Origin: Massilia horti
GTDB lineage: Bacteria; Pseudomonadota; Gammaproteobacteria; Burkholderiales; Burkholderiaceae_D
Length of the DNA: 36,642 nt
NCBI RefSeq assembly: GCF_004614195.1
Contig: NZ_SPUM01000064.1
Coordinates: 1-36,642, forward strand
Direction of reading: 5' to 3'
Positions 1 to 8,738 of this stretch are shown here, piece after piece (position 1 is the stretch's first letter; every line of letters begins with the position of its first letter). A program made the position numbers and the translations under genes. The notes beneath the pieces are model-generated. The model was given only the letters and a program-made list of their open reading frames with translations, was not told where the DNA came from and searched no databases.

Positions 1-368
1 GGCAGTCCGCGCGCGGCCAGCAGCGCCAGCGCCTGCGCGCGCTGCGCCAGCACCTGCGCCAGCACTTCATACAGCCGCGGCGCGTCGAGCGGACGCGCCA
101 GCCGCGGAAAACTGAACTGCCCCGGCTGGCCGCCAACCACCACCGCCGGCTGCAGCGGTCCCGGGTCCAGGCGCTCCAGCCACACGAGCGCTTGCGGCTC
201 GTCGCCGTTGGCGATATACACATCCGGCTCTTGCAAACTGTCGTCGTGCAAGCAAAAATACGACGGCCCCGAATGTGGGGCCTGCGCCAGGAGGGCTTCG
301 GTCTGGGCGCTTCCGGTCGGCGCAAATCCGATCAGGCGGATGGCGAACGGAGCTTTTGGTGCGTGCAT
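1..368 (-). CDS. Conserved protein of unknown function, partial (C-terminus outside window)
   Basis: The minus strand is open from an ATG at 366-368 to the window edge, giving about 122 residues starting MHAPKAPFAIRLIGF. The reading is protein-like: alternating hydrophobic strands (FAIRLIGF, ALVWLERL, PAVVVGG), a DVYIANGDEPQALVWL stretch and a C-terminal helix rich in Leu, Ala and Gln. The alternating pattern resembles a receiver-like or pseudo-receiver fold, as in the N-terminus of some response regulators, but I see no clear acidic pocket and do not assign a family. The competing minus frame over the same bases reads as low-complexity Arg/Ala sequence and is a shadow. The gene is divergent from parE with a 142-bp spacer. 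The frame is well supported and the function is not. Confidence 0.55.
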   Translation of the reverse strand, partial: MHAPKAPFAIRLIGFAPTGSAQTEALLAQAPHSGPSYFCLHDDSLQEPDVYIANGDEPQALVWLERLDPGPLQPAVVVGGQPGQFSFPRLARPLDAPRLYEVLAQVLAQRAQALALLAARGL

Positions 369-510
369 GATGCATCGGGCATGAAGACAGCACGTATCAA
401 TTTAGTCACGTTTGTGTGGGCTGACAAGCACAATCCGTGACATCGAACTCCTTCTTTTTTCCCAACGACAAGATAGAATGCGCAGGCATCCGATTATTTG
501 AAGATTCAGC
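369..510. promoter_or_regulatory. Divergent promoter region upstream of parE
   Basis: This 142-bp spacer lies between the partial minus-strand gene and parE and is A+T-richer than its neighbours. A TAGAAT hexamer at 474-479, about 30 bp before the parE ATG, is a plausible plus-strand -10 element. No good -35 hexamer is seen at the usual distance, so the promoter call is weak. Confidence 0.3.
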
Positions 511-2508
511 ATGGCCACGAAGAAACCAGCAACCGACTACAGCGAATCATCCATCCGCGTCCTCAAGGGACTCGAGCCCGTCAAGCAGCGCCCGGGCATG
601 TACACCCGGACCGAGAACCCGCTGCACATCATCCAGGAAGTGATCGACAACGCCTCGGACGAGGCGCTGGGCGGCCACTGCAAGAACATCGGCGTGACGC
701 TTAACGTCGACGGCTCGGTCACCGTGGAGGACGACGGCCGCGGCATCCCGGTCGGCCTGCACCCCGAGGAAGGCGTGTCGACGGTCGAAATCGTGTTCAC
801 CCGCCTGCACGCGGGCGGCAAGTTCGACAAGGGATCGGGCGGCGCCTACGCGTTCTCCGGCGGCCTGCACGGTGTCGGCGTGTCGGTGACCAATGCGCTG
901 TCCAAGCGCCTGGAGATCACCGTCTGGCGCAAGGACGACCAGGGCAACGGCGTGCACCAGCTCGCGTTCGCCGACGGCGACGTGGTCGAGCCGCTGGCGT
1001 CGCGCCCGGCCCAGCGCGAAGCCAAGAAGTCCGGCACCCGCGTGACCGCCTGGCCGGATGCGAAGTATTTTGACTCGCCCAACATCCCGCTGTCCGAGAT
1101 GCAGCGGCTGCTGCGCTCGAAGGCGGTGCTGCTGCCGGGCGTGACCGTCACCCTCACCAACGCCAAGACCGGCGACACCCAGACCTGGCGCTACGACGAG
1201 GGCCTGCGCGGCTACCTGACCGAGGCGCTGGCGCAAAGCACCAACGGCGAGACCGTGATCCCGCTGTTCGAAGGCGCCCAGTTCGCCACCAGCGGCGACG
1301 ATGGCTTTGCCGAAGGCGAAGGCGCGGCCTGGGTGGTGGCCTGGACCGAGGAAGGCGCGATCGTGCGCGAATCGTACGTGAACCTGATCCCGACCCCGAG
1401 CGGCGGCACGCACGAGTCGGGGCTGCGCGAAGGCCTGTTCGGCGCGGTCAAGAGCTTCGTCGAGATGCACTCGCTGCTGCCCAAGGGCGTCAAGCTGCTG
1501 CCGGAGGACGTGTTCGCGCGCGTCTCGTTCGTGCTGTCGGCCAAAGTGCTGGACCCGCAGTTCCAGGGCCAGACCAAGGAGCGCCTGAACTCGCGCGACG
1601 CGGTCAAGCTGGTGTCGACCTTCACCAAGCCGCCGCTCGAGCTGTGGCTGAACCAGCACGTCGAGTACGGCAAGAAGCTGGCCGAGCTGGTGATCAAGCA
1701 GGCGCAGTCGCGCATGCGCTCGCTGCAGAAGGTCGAGAAGAAGAAGTCGTCGGGCGTGGCGGTCTTGCCGGGCAAGCTGACCGACTGCGAATCGTCCGAC
1801 ATCACGCGCAACGAGCTGTTCCTGGTCGAGGGCGACTCGGCGGGCGGCTCGGCCAAGATGGGCCGCGACAAGGAGTTCCAGGCGATCCTGCCGCTGCGCG
1901 GCAAGGTGCTCAACTCGTGGGAGACCGACCGCGACCGCCTGTTCGCCAACAACGAGATCCACGACATCGCGGTGGCGATCGGCGTCGATCCGCACGGCGC
2001 GGACGACCATCCGGACCTGACGGGTCTGCGCTACGGGAAGATCTGCATCCTGTCGGACGCGGACGTGGACGGCTCGCACATCCAGGTGCTGCTGCTGACG
2101 CTGTTCTTCAAGCACTTCCCGGCGCTGTTCAGGAACGGCCACATCTGCGTGGCGCGCCCGCCCCTGTACCGGGTGGACGTGCCGGCGCGCGGCAAGAAGC
2201 CGATCCAGAAGCTGTACGCGCTCGACGACGGCGAACTGCTGGCGATCGAGGACAAGCTGAAGAAGGAAGGCATGAAGGAAGGCGCGTGGAGCATCTCGCG
2301 CTTCAAGGGCCTGGGCGAGATGAACGCCGAGCAGCTGTGGGAGACCACGATGAACCCGGATACGCGGCGCCTGCTGCCGGTGTCGTTCGGCGGCTACGAC
2401 CAGGCCGAGTCGGCATCGCGCTTCAATATGCTGATGGGGAAAGGCGAAGCGGCCGCCCGCCGCGCGTGGATCGAAGAACACGGAAACGAGACGGAAGCGG
2501 ATATCTGA
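511..2508 (+). CDS. parE: DNA topoisomerase IV subunit B
   Basis: ParE is the ATPase subunit of topoisomerase IV, which with ParC (A2B2) decatenates daughter chromosomes and relaxes supercoils. The 665-residue product has the GHKL ATPase motifs in order: EVIDNASDEAL near residue 47, DDGRGIPVG near 79 and GGLHGVGVSV near 118. These are followed by a transducer domain and a TOPRIM domain with LVEGDSAGG near 437 and DADVDGSH near 515. The C-terminal SRFKGLGEMNAEQLW motif is typical of the GyrB/ParE family. The length matches short ParE proteins rather than GyrB, since the large GyrB insertion is absent. The ATG at 511 gives the expected MATKK N-terminus. parC follows after a 169-bp gap that holds a repeat pair, an arrangement common in Burkholderiales. 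Confidence 0.97.
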   Translation: MATKKPATDYSESSIRVLKGLEPVKQRPGMYTRTENPLHIIQEVIDNASDEALGGHCKNIGVTLNVDGSVTVEDDGRGIPVGLHPEEGVSTVEIVFTRLHAGGKFDKGSGGAYAFSGGLHGVGVSVTNALSKRLEITVWRKDDQGNGVHQLAFADGDVVEPLASRPAQREAKKSGTRVTAWPDAKYFDSPNIPLSEMQRLLRSKAVLLPGVTVTLTNAKTGDTQTWRYDEGLRGYLTEALAQSTNGETVIPLFEGAQFATSGDDGFAEGEGAAWVVAWTEEGAIVRESYVNLIPTPSGGTHESGLREGLFGAVKSFVEMHSLLPKGVKLLPEDVFARVSFVLSAKVLDPQFQGQTKERLNSRDAVKLVSTFTKPPLELWLNQHVEYGKKLAELVIKQAQSRMRSLQKVEKKKSSGVAVLPGKLTDCESSDITRNELFLVEGDSAGGSAKMGRDKEFQAILPLRGKVLNSWETDRDRLFANNEIHDIAVAIGVDPHGADDHPDLTGLRYGKICILSDADVDGSHIQVLLLTLFFKHFPALFRNGHICVARPPLYRVDVPARGKKPIQKLYALDDGELLAIEDKLKKEGMKEGAWSISRFKGLGEMNAEQLWETTMNPDTRRLLPVSFGGYDQAESASRFNMLMGKGEAAARRAWIEEHGNETEADI

Positions 2509-2533
2509 TTACTTTGCGACGTGCGCACGGTGC

Positions 2534-2613
2534 ATGGGTCCCCGCCTTCGCGGGGACGACGTTTTAAAGCTAACGCGCAAAAAATCGTCGTTCCCGCGCA
2601 GGCGGGAACCCAT
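2534..2613. repeat. REP-like inverted pair between parE and parC
   Basis: Two 27-nt copies of one palindromic unit lie in opposite orientation at 2534-2560 and 2587-2613. Each has a core hairpin of the type TCCCGC...GCGGGA, with ATGGG at one end and GTCG at the other. The same unit recurs at 23075-23101 and 29162-29188, and inverted at 29244-29270. The paired arrangement resembles REP doublets (REPINs). It may fold in the parE-parC transcript, but no T-tract follows, so it is not a classical terminator. Confidence 0.75.
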
Positions 2614-2677
2614 AGAACCTACGCAGCACTCGCACAGCGTGATCAGCAGCCAGCCCAAACACTGACCGAACAAGATT

Positions 2678-5020
2678 ATGGCCACACAAGCAAACCTCTT
2701 TGAACAACAATCCGAGCCGTCCGACGTCGAAACGCTGACCCTGTCGACCTTCGCGGAACGCGCCTACCTCGACTATGCGGTCTCGGTGGTGAAGGGCCGC
2801 GCCCTGCCCGACGTCTCCGACGGCCAGAAGCCGGTCCAGCGCCGCATCCTGTACGCCATGAACGAGCTGGGCCTGGGCCCGACCGCCAAGCCGCGCAAGT
2901 CGGCCGCCGTGGTCGGCGACGTGCTCGGCAAGCTGCACCCGCACGGCGACCAGTCGGTGTACGACGCGCTGGTGCGCATGGCGCAGGACTTCTCGCTGCG
3001 CTACCCGCTGATCGACGGCCAGGGAAACTTCGGCTCGCGCGACGGTGACGGCGCGGCGGCGATGCGCTACACCGAAGCGCGCCTGACGCCGATCTCGCGC
3101 CTGCTGCTCGACGAGATCGACATGGGCACGGTCGACTTCCAGCCGAACTACGACGGCTCGACCGACGAGCCGCGCACCCTGCCGGCGCGCCTGCCGATGG
3201 TGCTGCTCAACGGCGCCTCCGGCATCGCGGTGGGCCTCGCGACCGAAATCCCGTCGCACAACCTGCGCGAAGTCGCGGACGCGGCGATCGCGATGATCAA
3301 GAACCCGAAGATCACCCACGCCGAGCTGATGACCTATGTGCCGGGTCCCGACTACCCGGGCGGCGGCCAGATCATCACCCCCGCCAGCCAGATCGCCGAC
3401 ATGTACGCGAACGGCCGCGGCTCGCTCAAGGTGCGCGCGCGCTGGAAGATCGAAGACCTGGCGCGCGGCCAGTGGCAGGCGGTGGTGACTGAACTGCCAC
3501 CGGGCACCTCGGCCCAGCGCGTGCTGGAAGAGATCGAAGAACTGACCAACCCGAAGGTCAAGCTGGGCAAAAAGACGCTCACGCCGGAACAGATCGCGCT
3601 CAAGCAGACCATCCTGTCGGTGCTCGACACGGTGCGCGACGAAGCCGGCCGCGACGCGCCGGTGCGCCTGGTGTTCGAGCCGAAGTCGAAGAACCAGGAC
3701 CAGGCCGAGTTCATGAACCTGCTGCTGGCGCACACGTCGCTGGAGACTTCGAGCCCGCTCAACCTGGTGATGATCGGCGGCGACGGCCGCCCGCGCCAGA
3801 AGGGGCTGACCGACATCCTGCAGGAGTGGATCGAATACCGCTTCGTCACCGTGCGCCGCCGCACCGAATTCAGGCTGGGCAAGGTCAACGACCGCATCCA
3901 CATCCTCGAAGGCCGCGAGACCGTCCTGCTCAACATCGACGAGGTGATCCACATCATCCGCAACTCGGACGAGCCGAAGCAGGCGCTGATGGACCGCTTC
4001 CGTCTGACCGAGATCCAGGCCGAGGACATCCTCGAAATCCGCCTGCGCCAACTGGCCCGGCTGGAAGCGATCAAGATCCAGCAAGAGCTGGCCAACCTGC
4101 GCCTTGAAAAGGAAAAGCTGCAGGACGTGCTGGACAACCCGTCGACCATGAAGCGCTTGATCGTCAAGGAGATCGAGGCCGACGCCAAGCAGTTCGGCGA
4201 CGCGCGCCGCACCCTGATCGAGGAAGCGCAGAAGGCGGTGGCGGAGCAGAAGATCATCGACGAGCCGGTGACCGTGATTATCTCGGAAAAAGGCTGGGTG
4301 CGCGCGCGCACCGGCATTGGCCACGATCCGAACCAGTTCACGTTCAAGGCCGGCGACTCGCTGTACGGCGCATTCGAGTGCCGCACGGTGGACACCCTGC
4401 TGGGCTTCGGCGACAACGGCAAGGTGTATTCTGTGCCGGTATCGGCGCTGCCGGGAGCGCGCGGCGACGGCGTCCCGATCACCACCCTGGTCGACCTGTC
4501 GGGCGGGGTGCGGATCCTGCACTACTTCGCAGGTAACGCGGAAACGCGCCTGCTGCTGGCATCAAGCAGCGGTTTCGGCTTCCTCACCAAGGCGGGCGAC
4601 ATGGTCAGCCGTCTGAAGGGCGGCAAGTCGTTCATCACCCTGGACGAAGGTGCGCTGCCGCTGGCGCCGCGCGTGGTGCCTGATAACGCGGGGGCTGTGG
4701 CCTGCCTGTCGGAGAAAGGCCGCGTGCTGGTGTTCGGCATGGACGAGATGAAGACGCTGACCAACGGCGGCCGCGGCGTGACGCTGATGGAGCTGGATCC
4801 GAAGGAAAAGCTGCTGGCTGCCCAGCCGATCAGTGCAAAGGGTGTGAACGTGATCGGCACCTGGGCAGGCGACAAGCCGCGCACGGTGGAGCTGTTTGCA
4901 TCCGGCCTGGAGCCGCACTTCGGCAAGCGCGCGCGCAAGGGCAAGCCAATGGTCGCGAAGATCAAGGCCAAAGACCTGGCGCCGCGAACGACGGGCGAAG
5001 AGGGTCGCGCCGCAGTGTAA
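2678..5020 (+). CDS. parC: DNA topoisomerase IV subunit A
   Basis: ParC is the DNA-cleaving and religating subunit of topoisomerase IV. The 780-residue product has the winged-helix breakage-reunion domain with the catalytic tyrosine at Y131 in the [10 protein letters not shown] motif, a long coiled-coil tower region near residues 400-530, and a C-terminal beta-pinwheel (about 540-770) with degenerate blades, including [20 protein letters not shown]. The quinolone-pocket helix reads [19 protein letters not shown] (residues 88-106), so the position equivalent to E. coli Ser80 is Gln92 and that of Glu84 is Asp96. I recall this as normal for Burkholderiales. The ATG at 2678 gives [12 protein letters not shown] perfect palindrome follows the stop by 15 bp. 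Confidence 0.97.
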   Translation: MATQANLFEQQSEPSDVETLTLSTFAERAYLDYAVSVVKGRALPDVSDGQKPVQRRILYAMNELGLGPTAKPRKSAAVVGDVLGKLHPHGDQSVYDALVRMAQDFSLRYPLIDGQGNFGSRDGDGAAAMRYTEARLTPISRLLLDEIDMGTVDFQPNYDGSTDEPRTLPARLPMVLLNGASGIAVGLATEIPSHNLREVADAAIAMIKNPKITHAELMTYVPGPDYPGGGQIITPASQIADMYANGRGSLKVRARWKIEDLARGQWQAVVTELPPGTSAQRVLEEIEELTNPKVKLGKKTLTPEQIALKQTILSVLDTVRDEAGRDAPVRLVFEPKSKNQDQAEFMNLLLAHTSLETSSPLNLVMIGGDGRPRQKGLTDILQEWIEYRFVTVRRRTEFRLGKVNDRIHILEGRETVLLNIDEVIHIIRNSDEPKQALMDRFRLTEIQAEDILEIRLRQLARLEAIKIQQELANLRLEKEKLQDVLDNPSTMKRLIVKEIEADAKQFGDARRTLIEEAQKAVAEQKIIDEPVTVIISEKGWVRARTGIGHDPNQFTFKAGDSLYGAFECRTVDTLLGFGDNGKVYSVPVSALPGARGDGVPITTLVDLSGGVRILHYFAGNAETRLLLASSSGFGFLTKAGDMVSRLKGGKSFITLDEGALPLAPRVVPDNAGAVACLSEKGRVLVFGMDEMKTLTNGGRGVTLMELDPKEKLLAAQPISAKGVNVIGTWAGDKPRTVELFASGLEPHFGKRARKGKPMVAKIKAKDLAPRTTGEEGRAAV

Positions 5021-5035
5021 AAGTCGTCGGACCAC

Positions 5036-5065
5036 CGTAGGGTGCGCACCTGTGCGCACCCTACG
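5036..5065. repeat. Perfect 14-bp-stem palindrome between convergent parC and dsbC
   Basis: Arms CGTAGGGTGCGCAC (5036-5049) and its exact complement (5052-5065) flank a 2-nt centre. It lies between the convergent 3' ends of parC and the dsbC-like gene. There is no T-run on either side, so bidirectional termination is possible but unproven. The core GTGCGCAC...GTGCGCAC recurs at 34145-34162 and related GTAGGG/GTGCGCA fragments occur at 19330-19500, which marks it as a dispersed repeat family. Confidence 0.7.
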
Positions 5066-5085
5066 ATGGCCGTCCGCTATGCCCC

Positions 5086-5814
5086 TTACAAGCGCGGCTT
5101 CGCGGCATTCAGCCGGGCCTCCAGCGAGGCCGCATCGAACGCGCTGCCGGTTCTCGAACCGTCTGCAAAATAGATGGTCGGCGTGCCCGCCACATGCAGC
5201 TTTTGGCCCAGCGCCAGCACCCGCTCGTTGGGCGCAACGCACCCGGCTGGCGCAGCCGGTGCCGCCTTGCCCTCATCCATCCACAAGCTCAACGCCTGCC
5301 CGCGGTCAGCCGCGCACCAGATATTGCGCGACTTCGCGGCCGAGTCGTCCGACAGGATATTCAACAAGAACGTGTAGACAGTGACGTTGTCGATCCCCCG
5401 CAGCGTCTCGTGCAGCTTTTTGCAGTAGGGGCAGTTCGGGTCTTCGAACACCGCCATCACGCGCTTGCCGTCGCCCTTGACGGTCTTGATCGCCAGCGCC
5501 AAAGGCAGCTCGGAAAAGCGGATCGCCGCCAGCTCGTCGGCGCGTGCACGCGTCAAGTCCTTAAGCGTGGTGAGGTCGACCACCTTGCCGACAAATAGAT
5601 AGCGGGCCGTCTCATCGGTGTAAAAGATGTCGCCGTTGGTGCGCACTTCGTACATGCCGCCATATGGCGTCTTCGTCACCGCGTCCACCTTGACGTTCAC
5701 GCCCATGCGCGGCTCGACCAGCTTTCTGATGCGCGCTTCGTTCGGGGTCTCGGCCAGCAGGTCGCCGCAGGACAGCGCGGCAAACAGGGCGAGCCAGATT
5801 TTCTTCCCTTGCAT
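5086..5814 (-). CDS. dsbC: Periplasmic thiol:disulfide isomerase, DsbC family
   Basis: The 242-residue product is a predicted periplasmic disulfide isomerase or reductase that corrects non-native disulfides in exported proteins. It has a signal peptide (MQGKKIWLALFAALSCGDLLA), an N-terminal DsbC dimerisation domain with the YEVRTNGDIFYTDETARYLF pattern (about 55-74), and a thioredoxin-fold domain with active site C128-P-Y-C131 in DPNCPYC and the cis-proline loop GTPT near residue 212. A second cysteine pair, C167 and C192, matches the structural disulfide of DsbC. The ATG at 5814 is chosen over an upstream in-frame ATG because the signal peptide starts there and a strong AAGGGGAA Shine-Dalgarno precedes it. 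It follows the lipase-chaperone-like gene by 28 bp, so co-transcription is likely. Confidence 0.9.
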   Translation of the reverse strand: MQGKKIWLALFAALSCGDLLAETPNEARIRKLVEPRMGVNVKVDAVTKTPYGGMYEVRTNGDIFYTDETARYLFVGKVVDLTTLKDLTRARADELAAIRFSELPLALAIKTVKGDGKRVMAVFEDPNCPYCKKLHETLRGIDNVTVYTFLLNILSDDSAAKSRNIWCAADRGQALSLWMDEGKAAPAAPAGCVAPNERVLALGQKLHVAGTPTIYFADGSRTGSAFDAASLEARLNAAKPRL

Positions 5815-5842
5815 TCGTTCCCCTTTCTTCGTGCAGCCAGCC

Positions 5843-6631
5843 TTACGGCGCCATCGTTTCGGCGATTTGTGCCGCACAGGCTTGTGCGTTGTTGTTGCGG
5901 CGCTCCTCCAAAACGGCGCCATGCCGCCGCCGCAGCATCAGCTCGACCGAGTCGCCCTCCTCGTCCGTGCCCTGCGGCGTGCCCTGCTTGCGCCAATCCT
6001 CGAAAGCAGCGATGCAGCGCCCGTCTTCCTCCTCGAACCAGGCGCGCGAGACGGCGCTGCCCAGCATCCGCTGGCGCAGCTGGGCGCGCTGCTGCTGCCA
6101 CGCCAGCAGGTGCTCGATCTCCTGGTCCGACAATCCCGACGGGTCGGGCCGCGCGAACCGTTCACGCTCGCGCATTTGCTCTTCCATCCCAAGATAGGCC
6201 AGATAGTCGGTGACGAGCCGATCCGCCTCGCCCGCGGCGGGCGCGCGCAGGCGGGCCTGGAGGAGCGCTCGCAGCTGCGTCGCCATCGCCTGCCGTTCCG
6301 CGCGTTCGCTCTTGACCAGGAACGCATCCATCAGCTTGCGCAATGCGGGGTCGGGCGCCAGGTGTCCTGCATCGTCGAGCGCGATCTTCACGTCGCGCAT
6401 GACCTGCGCATCCAAACCCGGCCCTGGCATGTCGCGCACGGGGCCAGCAAGCAGCCCTGGTCCCAGCGGACTGTCCCACGAGCGGGCGGGCGCCGGCTCG
6501 GCATCGCGCGCGACGTCCGGGCGCGACCAAGCCACCACAGCCAGCACCCCTATCGCCACTGCGCCAGCGCAGGCGGTCGCCAGCGCGAGTTTGCTGTCGA
6601 ACAGCGCGTCGAGCAAACCAGTGCGCGCCAT
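5843..6631 (-). CDS. Lipase secretion chaperone (LifO)-like membrane protein, short and divergent
   Basis: The product is 262 residues with one N-terminal transmembrane anchor (about 13-35, LALATACAGAVAIGVLAVVAW), an Ala/Pro-rich linker and a helical periplasmic region. Aligned by eye with P. aeruginosa LifO, three blocks match in order: an LxxDPALRKLMDAFL segment against the conserved R-x-x-FDYFLSA block, QLRALLQARLRAP...DYLAYL against the helical repeat, and QLRQRMLGSAVSRAWFEEEDGR against the block ending AFFADEE. Lipase foldases are usually about 340 residues, so the C-terminal half is shortened, and the FDY motif is replaced by MDA. The substrate may therefore not be a classical lipase, and no lipase gene is in the window. 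The ATG at 6631 overlaps the upstream stop (TGATG), which implies translational coupling. An upstream in-frame ATG exists but lies inside the preceding gene. Confidence 0.6.
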   Translation of the reverse strand: MARTGLLDALFDSKLALATACAGAVAIGVLAVVAWSRPDVARDAEPAPARSWDSPLGPGLLAGPVRDMPGPGLDAQVMRDVKIALDDAGHLAPDPALRKLMDAFLVKSERAERQAMATQLRALLQARLRAPAAGEADRLVTDYLAYLGMEEQMRERERFARPDPSGLSDQEIEHLLAWQQQRAQLRQRMLGSAVSRAWFEEEDGRCIAAFEDWRKQGTPQGTDEEGDSVELMLRRRHGAVLEERRNNNAQACAAQIAETMAP

Positions 6632-7152
6632 CAGATTTTCTTGCGCAGCGACTGTTCGCTCGGCGGGATGGCGCCCGGAATCAATGCAGCGCTGTCGAGC
6701 GGTGAGGCGTAACGCACGAGGAGCTGCCAGTTGCCGCCATTGCGCTTCCAGGTATCGACCACGAACGCACTTTGCGCGAGACCCGAACCTGCTGGTACGC
6801 CAATCTTCCACAGGTAGCTCACCATCATCAGGTCGCCGTATTCATGCACCGCCATCTGGCTGATCCGCGATTCGAGGGGCGGAAGTTGGAGCAACTGCTT
6901 CACGTACTCTTCACGTGCGGTGGGAACGCCGGGCGCGGTGCCGCTCCTGAGCTCGAAGTTCTCCGCAACCAGTTTGTCGATGGCCTGGACGTCACGTTTC
7001 TGGACCGCGTCGGCCAACGAATTTTCCAGTTCCGTGAAGATGGTGACGTTGCGGGTGGGAGTCGGGACGGTGCGGCCGGTGGCGCCCATCTGCCCCGCTG
7101 CCGCCACACTGGCGCTCAGCAGAAGGCCAATAAAAATCAGCAATGTTTTCAT
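6631..7152 (-). CDS. Secreted NTF2-like (SnoaL/DUF4440-type) protein
   Basis: This is a 173-residue protein with a signal peptide (MKTLLIFIGLLLSASVAAAG) and an NTF2-like cone fold predicted from FTELENSLADAVQKRDVQAIDKLVAENFELRSG, the SRISQMAVHEYGDLMMVSYLW strands and WKRNGGNWQLLVRYASPL. DUF4440/SnoaL-like proteins have varied or unknown functions, and no catalytic residues can be assigned. The ATG at 7152 is chosen because the signal peptide begins there; the in-frame extension to 7197 adds an unlikely MVRGCRLF segment. It is the first gene of a predicted operon with the LifO-like and DsbC-like genes. Confidence 0.8.
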   Translation of the reverse strand: MKTLLIFIGLLLSASVAAAGQMGATGRTVPTPTRNVTIFTELENSLADAVQKRDVQAIDKLVAENFELRSGTAPGVPTAREEYVKQLLQLPPLESRISQMAVHEYGDLMMVSYLWKIGVPAGSGLAQSAFVVDTWKRNGGNWQLLVRYASPLDSAALIPGAIPPSEQSLRKKI

Positions 7153-7247
7153 ATCGTACGATGTAAAAAGTAAAAACAGCCGGCAGCCGCGCACCATGCA
7201 ACGGCCGCCAGCTCAGTCTAGCTCAACGAGCTATGAGCGCGACCGGA

Positions 7248-8180
7248 TCAGGGCCACTTCTGCACGCACCGCTGCGTGGTGGCGATCACCCAGTTCTGCT
7301 GGATCAGGTACTTCATCGTGCCAAAGGTCTGGTTGTACTTGGCACCGTTGGACGCGGTCGAGGTCGTCCCCCAGTTCCATGCGCACTTGTCGGCATTTTC
7401 CATGCCGTTCGAGTTAGCGTACCAGGCGTTCAGGTCCGGGTCGGTGACGGCCTCTTCCAGCTCATGCGCCAGCACGCTGGCCGCACCGTCGGCACCCGGC
7501 GTGCCGTTCGGGCTCGGGCTGGTTGCGCCGCAGGCCGACGGGCACTGGGTTTCGGCGTTGCCCACGAAGGCGTACTTGATGTCCTTGCCGCTGATCGTGG
7601 CATGGGTATGCCAGCCGCAGTACTGGGTGCAGAAGCCCGAGGTGGCGGTCGTGGCCTTGTCGGTCAGCACCATGTACACGCCATTCGAGTCCGCCGGCAG
7701 CGCGCCCGAGGTGATGGCGCTGGAGACGAGCGACTGGATCTGGGAATCGCTCAGCCGGCTACCCAGGGTGCCACTGTTGGTGGTGGAACCGGCATACGTC
7801 ACGCTGTTTTTTACGTACTGGCCGGAACCGTTGTAGTAGGTAGTGTTGATGTTGTAATAAGGCGAACCGCCGATGTTCTGGGCCAGGTTGGTCAGTACGT
7901 TCTTGGAGGCGGTGTCCCACTGCGAGCCGTACCAGATGTAGTAGACGTTGGTCGTCGCCCCCACCATCACCGGCCCGCCGTGGTACGACAGGTCGCTGGT
8001 GCTGGCAAAGCCGCCGGCCTTACCCTGCGACGCTTCCGTCGCCACATTGTCGAGCTCGCCGAACCCCTTGCCGGTGGGCTTGAAGATGGAGCCCGGGGTT
8101 TCCCTGACCGGGCCGGCATAGCTGGCAACTGCGACTGCGAGACCTGCAGCGATCAAACCAAGTCTTGTGCTCAAGTGCAT
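7248..8180 (-). CDS. Secreted EXORDIUM/Phi-1-like protein
   Basis: The 310-residue product has a signal peptide (MHLSTRLGLIAAGLAVAVASYA) and blocks characteristic of the phosphate-induced protein 1 (Phi-1, EXORDIUM) family: YHGGPVM at 66-72, VYYIWYGSQW near 79-88, a central NGVYMVLTDK segment and AHELEEAVTDPDLNAWY at 238-254. Plant EXORDIUM proteins are extracellular and linked to growth and sugar responses; bacterial members are uncharacterised as far as I know. The HE pair at 239-240 followed by conserved acids looks metal-binding, but no enzyme activity is established. Six or more cysteines suggest disulfides, which fits the nearby dsbC. A GGAG ribosome site precedes the ATG at 8180. It is probably monocistronic. 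Confidence 0.8.
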   Translation of the reverse strand: MHLSTRLGLIAAGLAVAVASYAGPVRETPGSIFKPTGKGFGELDNVATEASQGKAGGFASTSDLSYHGGPVMVGATTNVYYIWYGSQWDTASKNVLTNLAQNIGGSPYYNINTTYYNGSGQYVKNSVTYAGSTTNSGTLGSRLSDSQIQSLVSSAITSGALPADSNGVYMVLTDKATTATSGFCTQYCGWHTHATISGKDIKYAFVGNAETQCPSACGATSPSPNGTPGADGAASVLAHELEEAVTDPDLNAWYANSNGMENADKCAWNWGTTSTASNGAKYNQTFGTMKYLIQQNWVIATTQRCVQKWP

Positions 8181-8735
8181 GATTTTCTCCGTTTCGTCTT
8201 TTTAGAATGAAGTGGTCCCAGGCGGGACCATCCCTCGGCCACCCTGCCGAATGGCTTTGCTTCATCGGCAAAGCAGCCTCTTCGATCGACCGGCGTGACG
8301 ATGCCGGACGGTCGAATGCCGCCAGAACCTGTTCCGAAGAAAGGAACAGGAACTAAAAAAATGTGAAACAGGAAGCCGCGTCAGCGCGGTGGTGGGGGAT
8401 GCAGCGACACGCGTGCGTGCGTGCGCTCAAGGGAGGAAAAAATCGGTGAAGGACTGCTGGAACCATTCGAAATCATTGCGAATTCCCCTCGAAGGTGAAG
8501 CGCTTTTTTTTCCGCTCGAATGCAATTTCTGTGAGATTTAGTCTATGAAGCAAACACGGCGATTGCAACACTCTTCAATTGAATTTTGCAAAGAATGTCT
8601 TTGTTTATGCAGGGTGAACCAAAATGGTGAAAAAATGTCAATTTTTTACAACAAAAAGCAAAGGTGAAATTACTGCTCGGAATTATGGAGGCGCGGAAGG
8701 GACAGGGTTAGCCAAAACGGCCGACCTGTACGCGC
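8181..8735. promoter_or_regulatory. Long A+T-rich leader region upstream of the EXORDIUM-like gene
   Basis: No gene is seen in this stretch between two minus-strand genes. About 8440-8690 is strikingly A+T-rich for this genome. A minus-strand promoter candidate is TTGCAA at 8563-8568 with AGTCTA (TAGACT on the minus strand) at 8540-8545 and a 17-bp spacer. That would give a 5' leader of about 350 nt. A short plus-strand ORF here (8624 onward) is low-complexity and runs into the next gene, so it is not called. Confidence 0.35.
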
Positions 8736-8738
8736 AAA

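Noticed and set aside
547..2481. Long minus-strand open frame opposite parE (644 codons)
   Set aside because: It lies antisense to a certain gene, is rich in Arg, His, Gln and Leu with no domain, and results from the high-GC codon pattern.
2521..2703. Small plus-strand ORF between parE and parC
   Set aside because: It consists of the REP-like pair and reads into parC in another frame.
2570..4522. Long minus-strand open frame opposite parC
   Set aside because: Antisense shadow with biased composition and no recognisable motif; it also spans the repeat pair.
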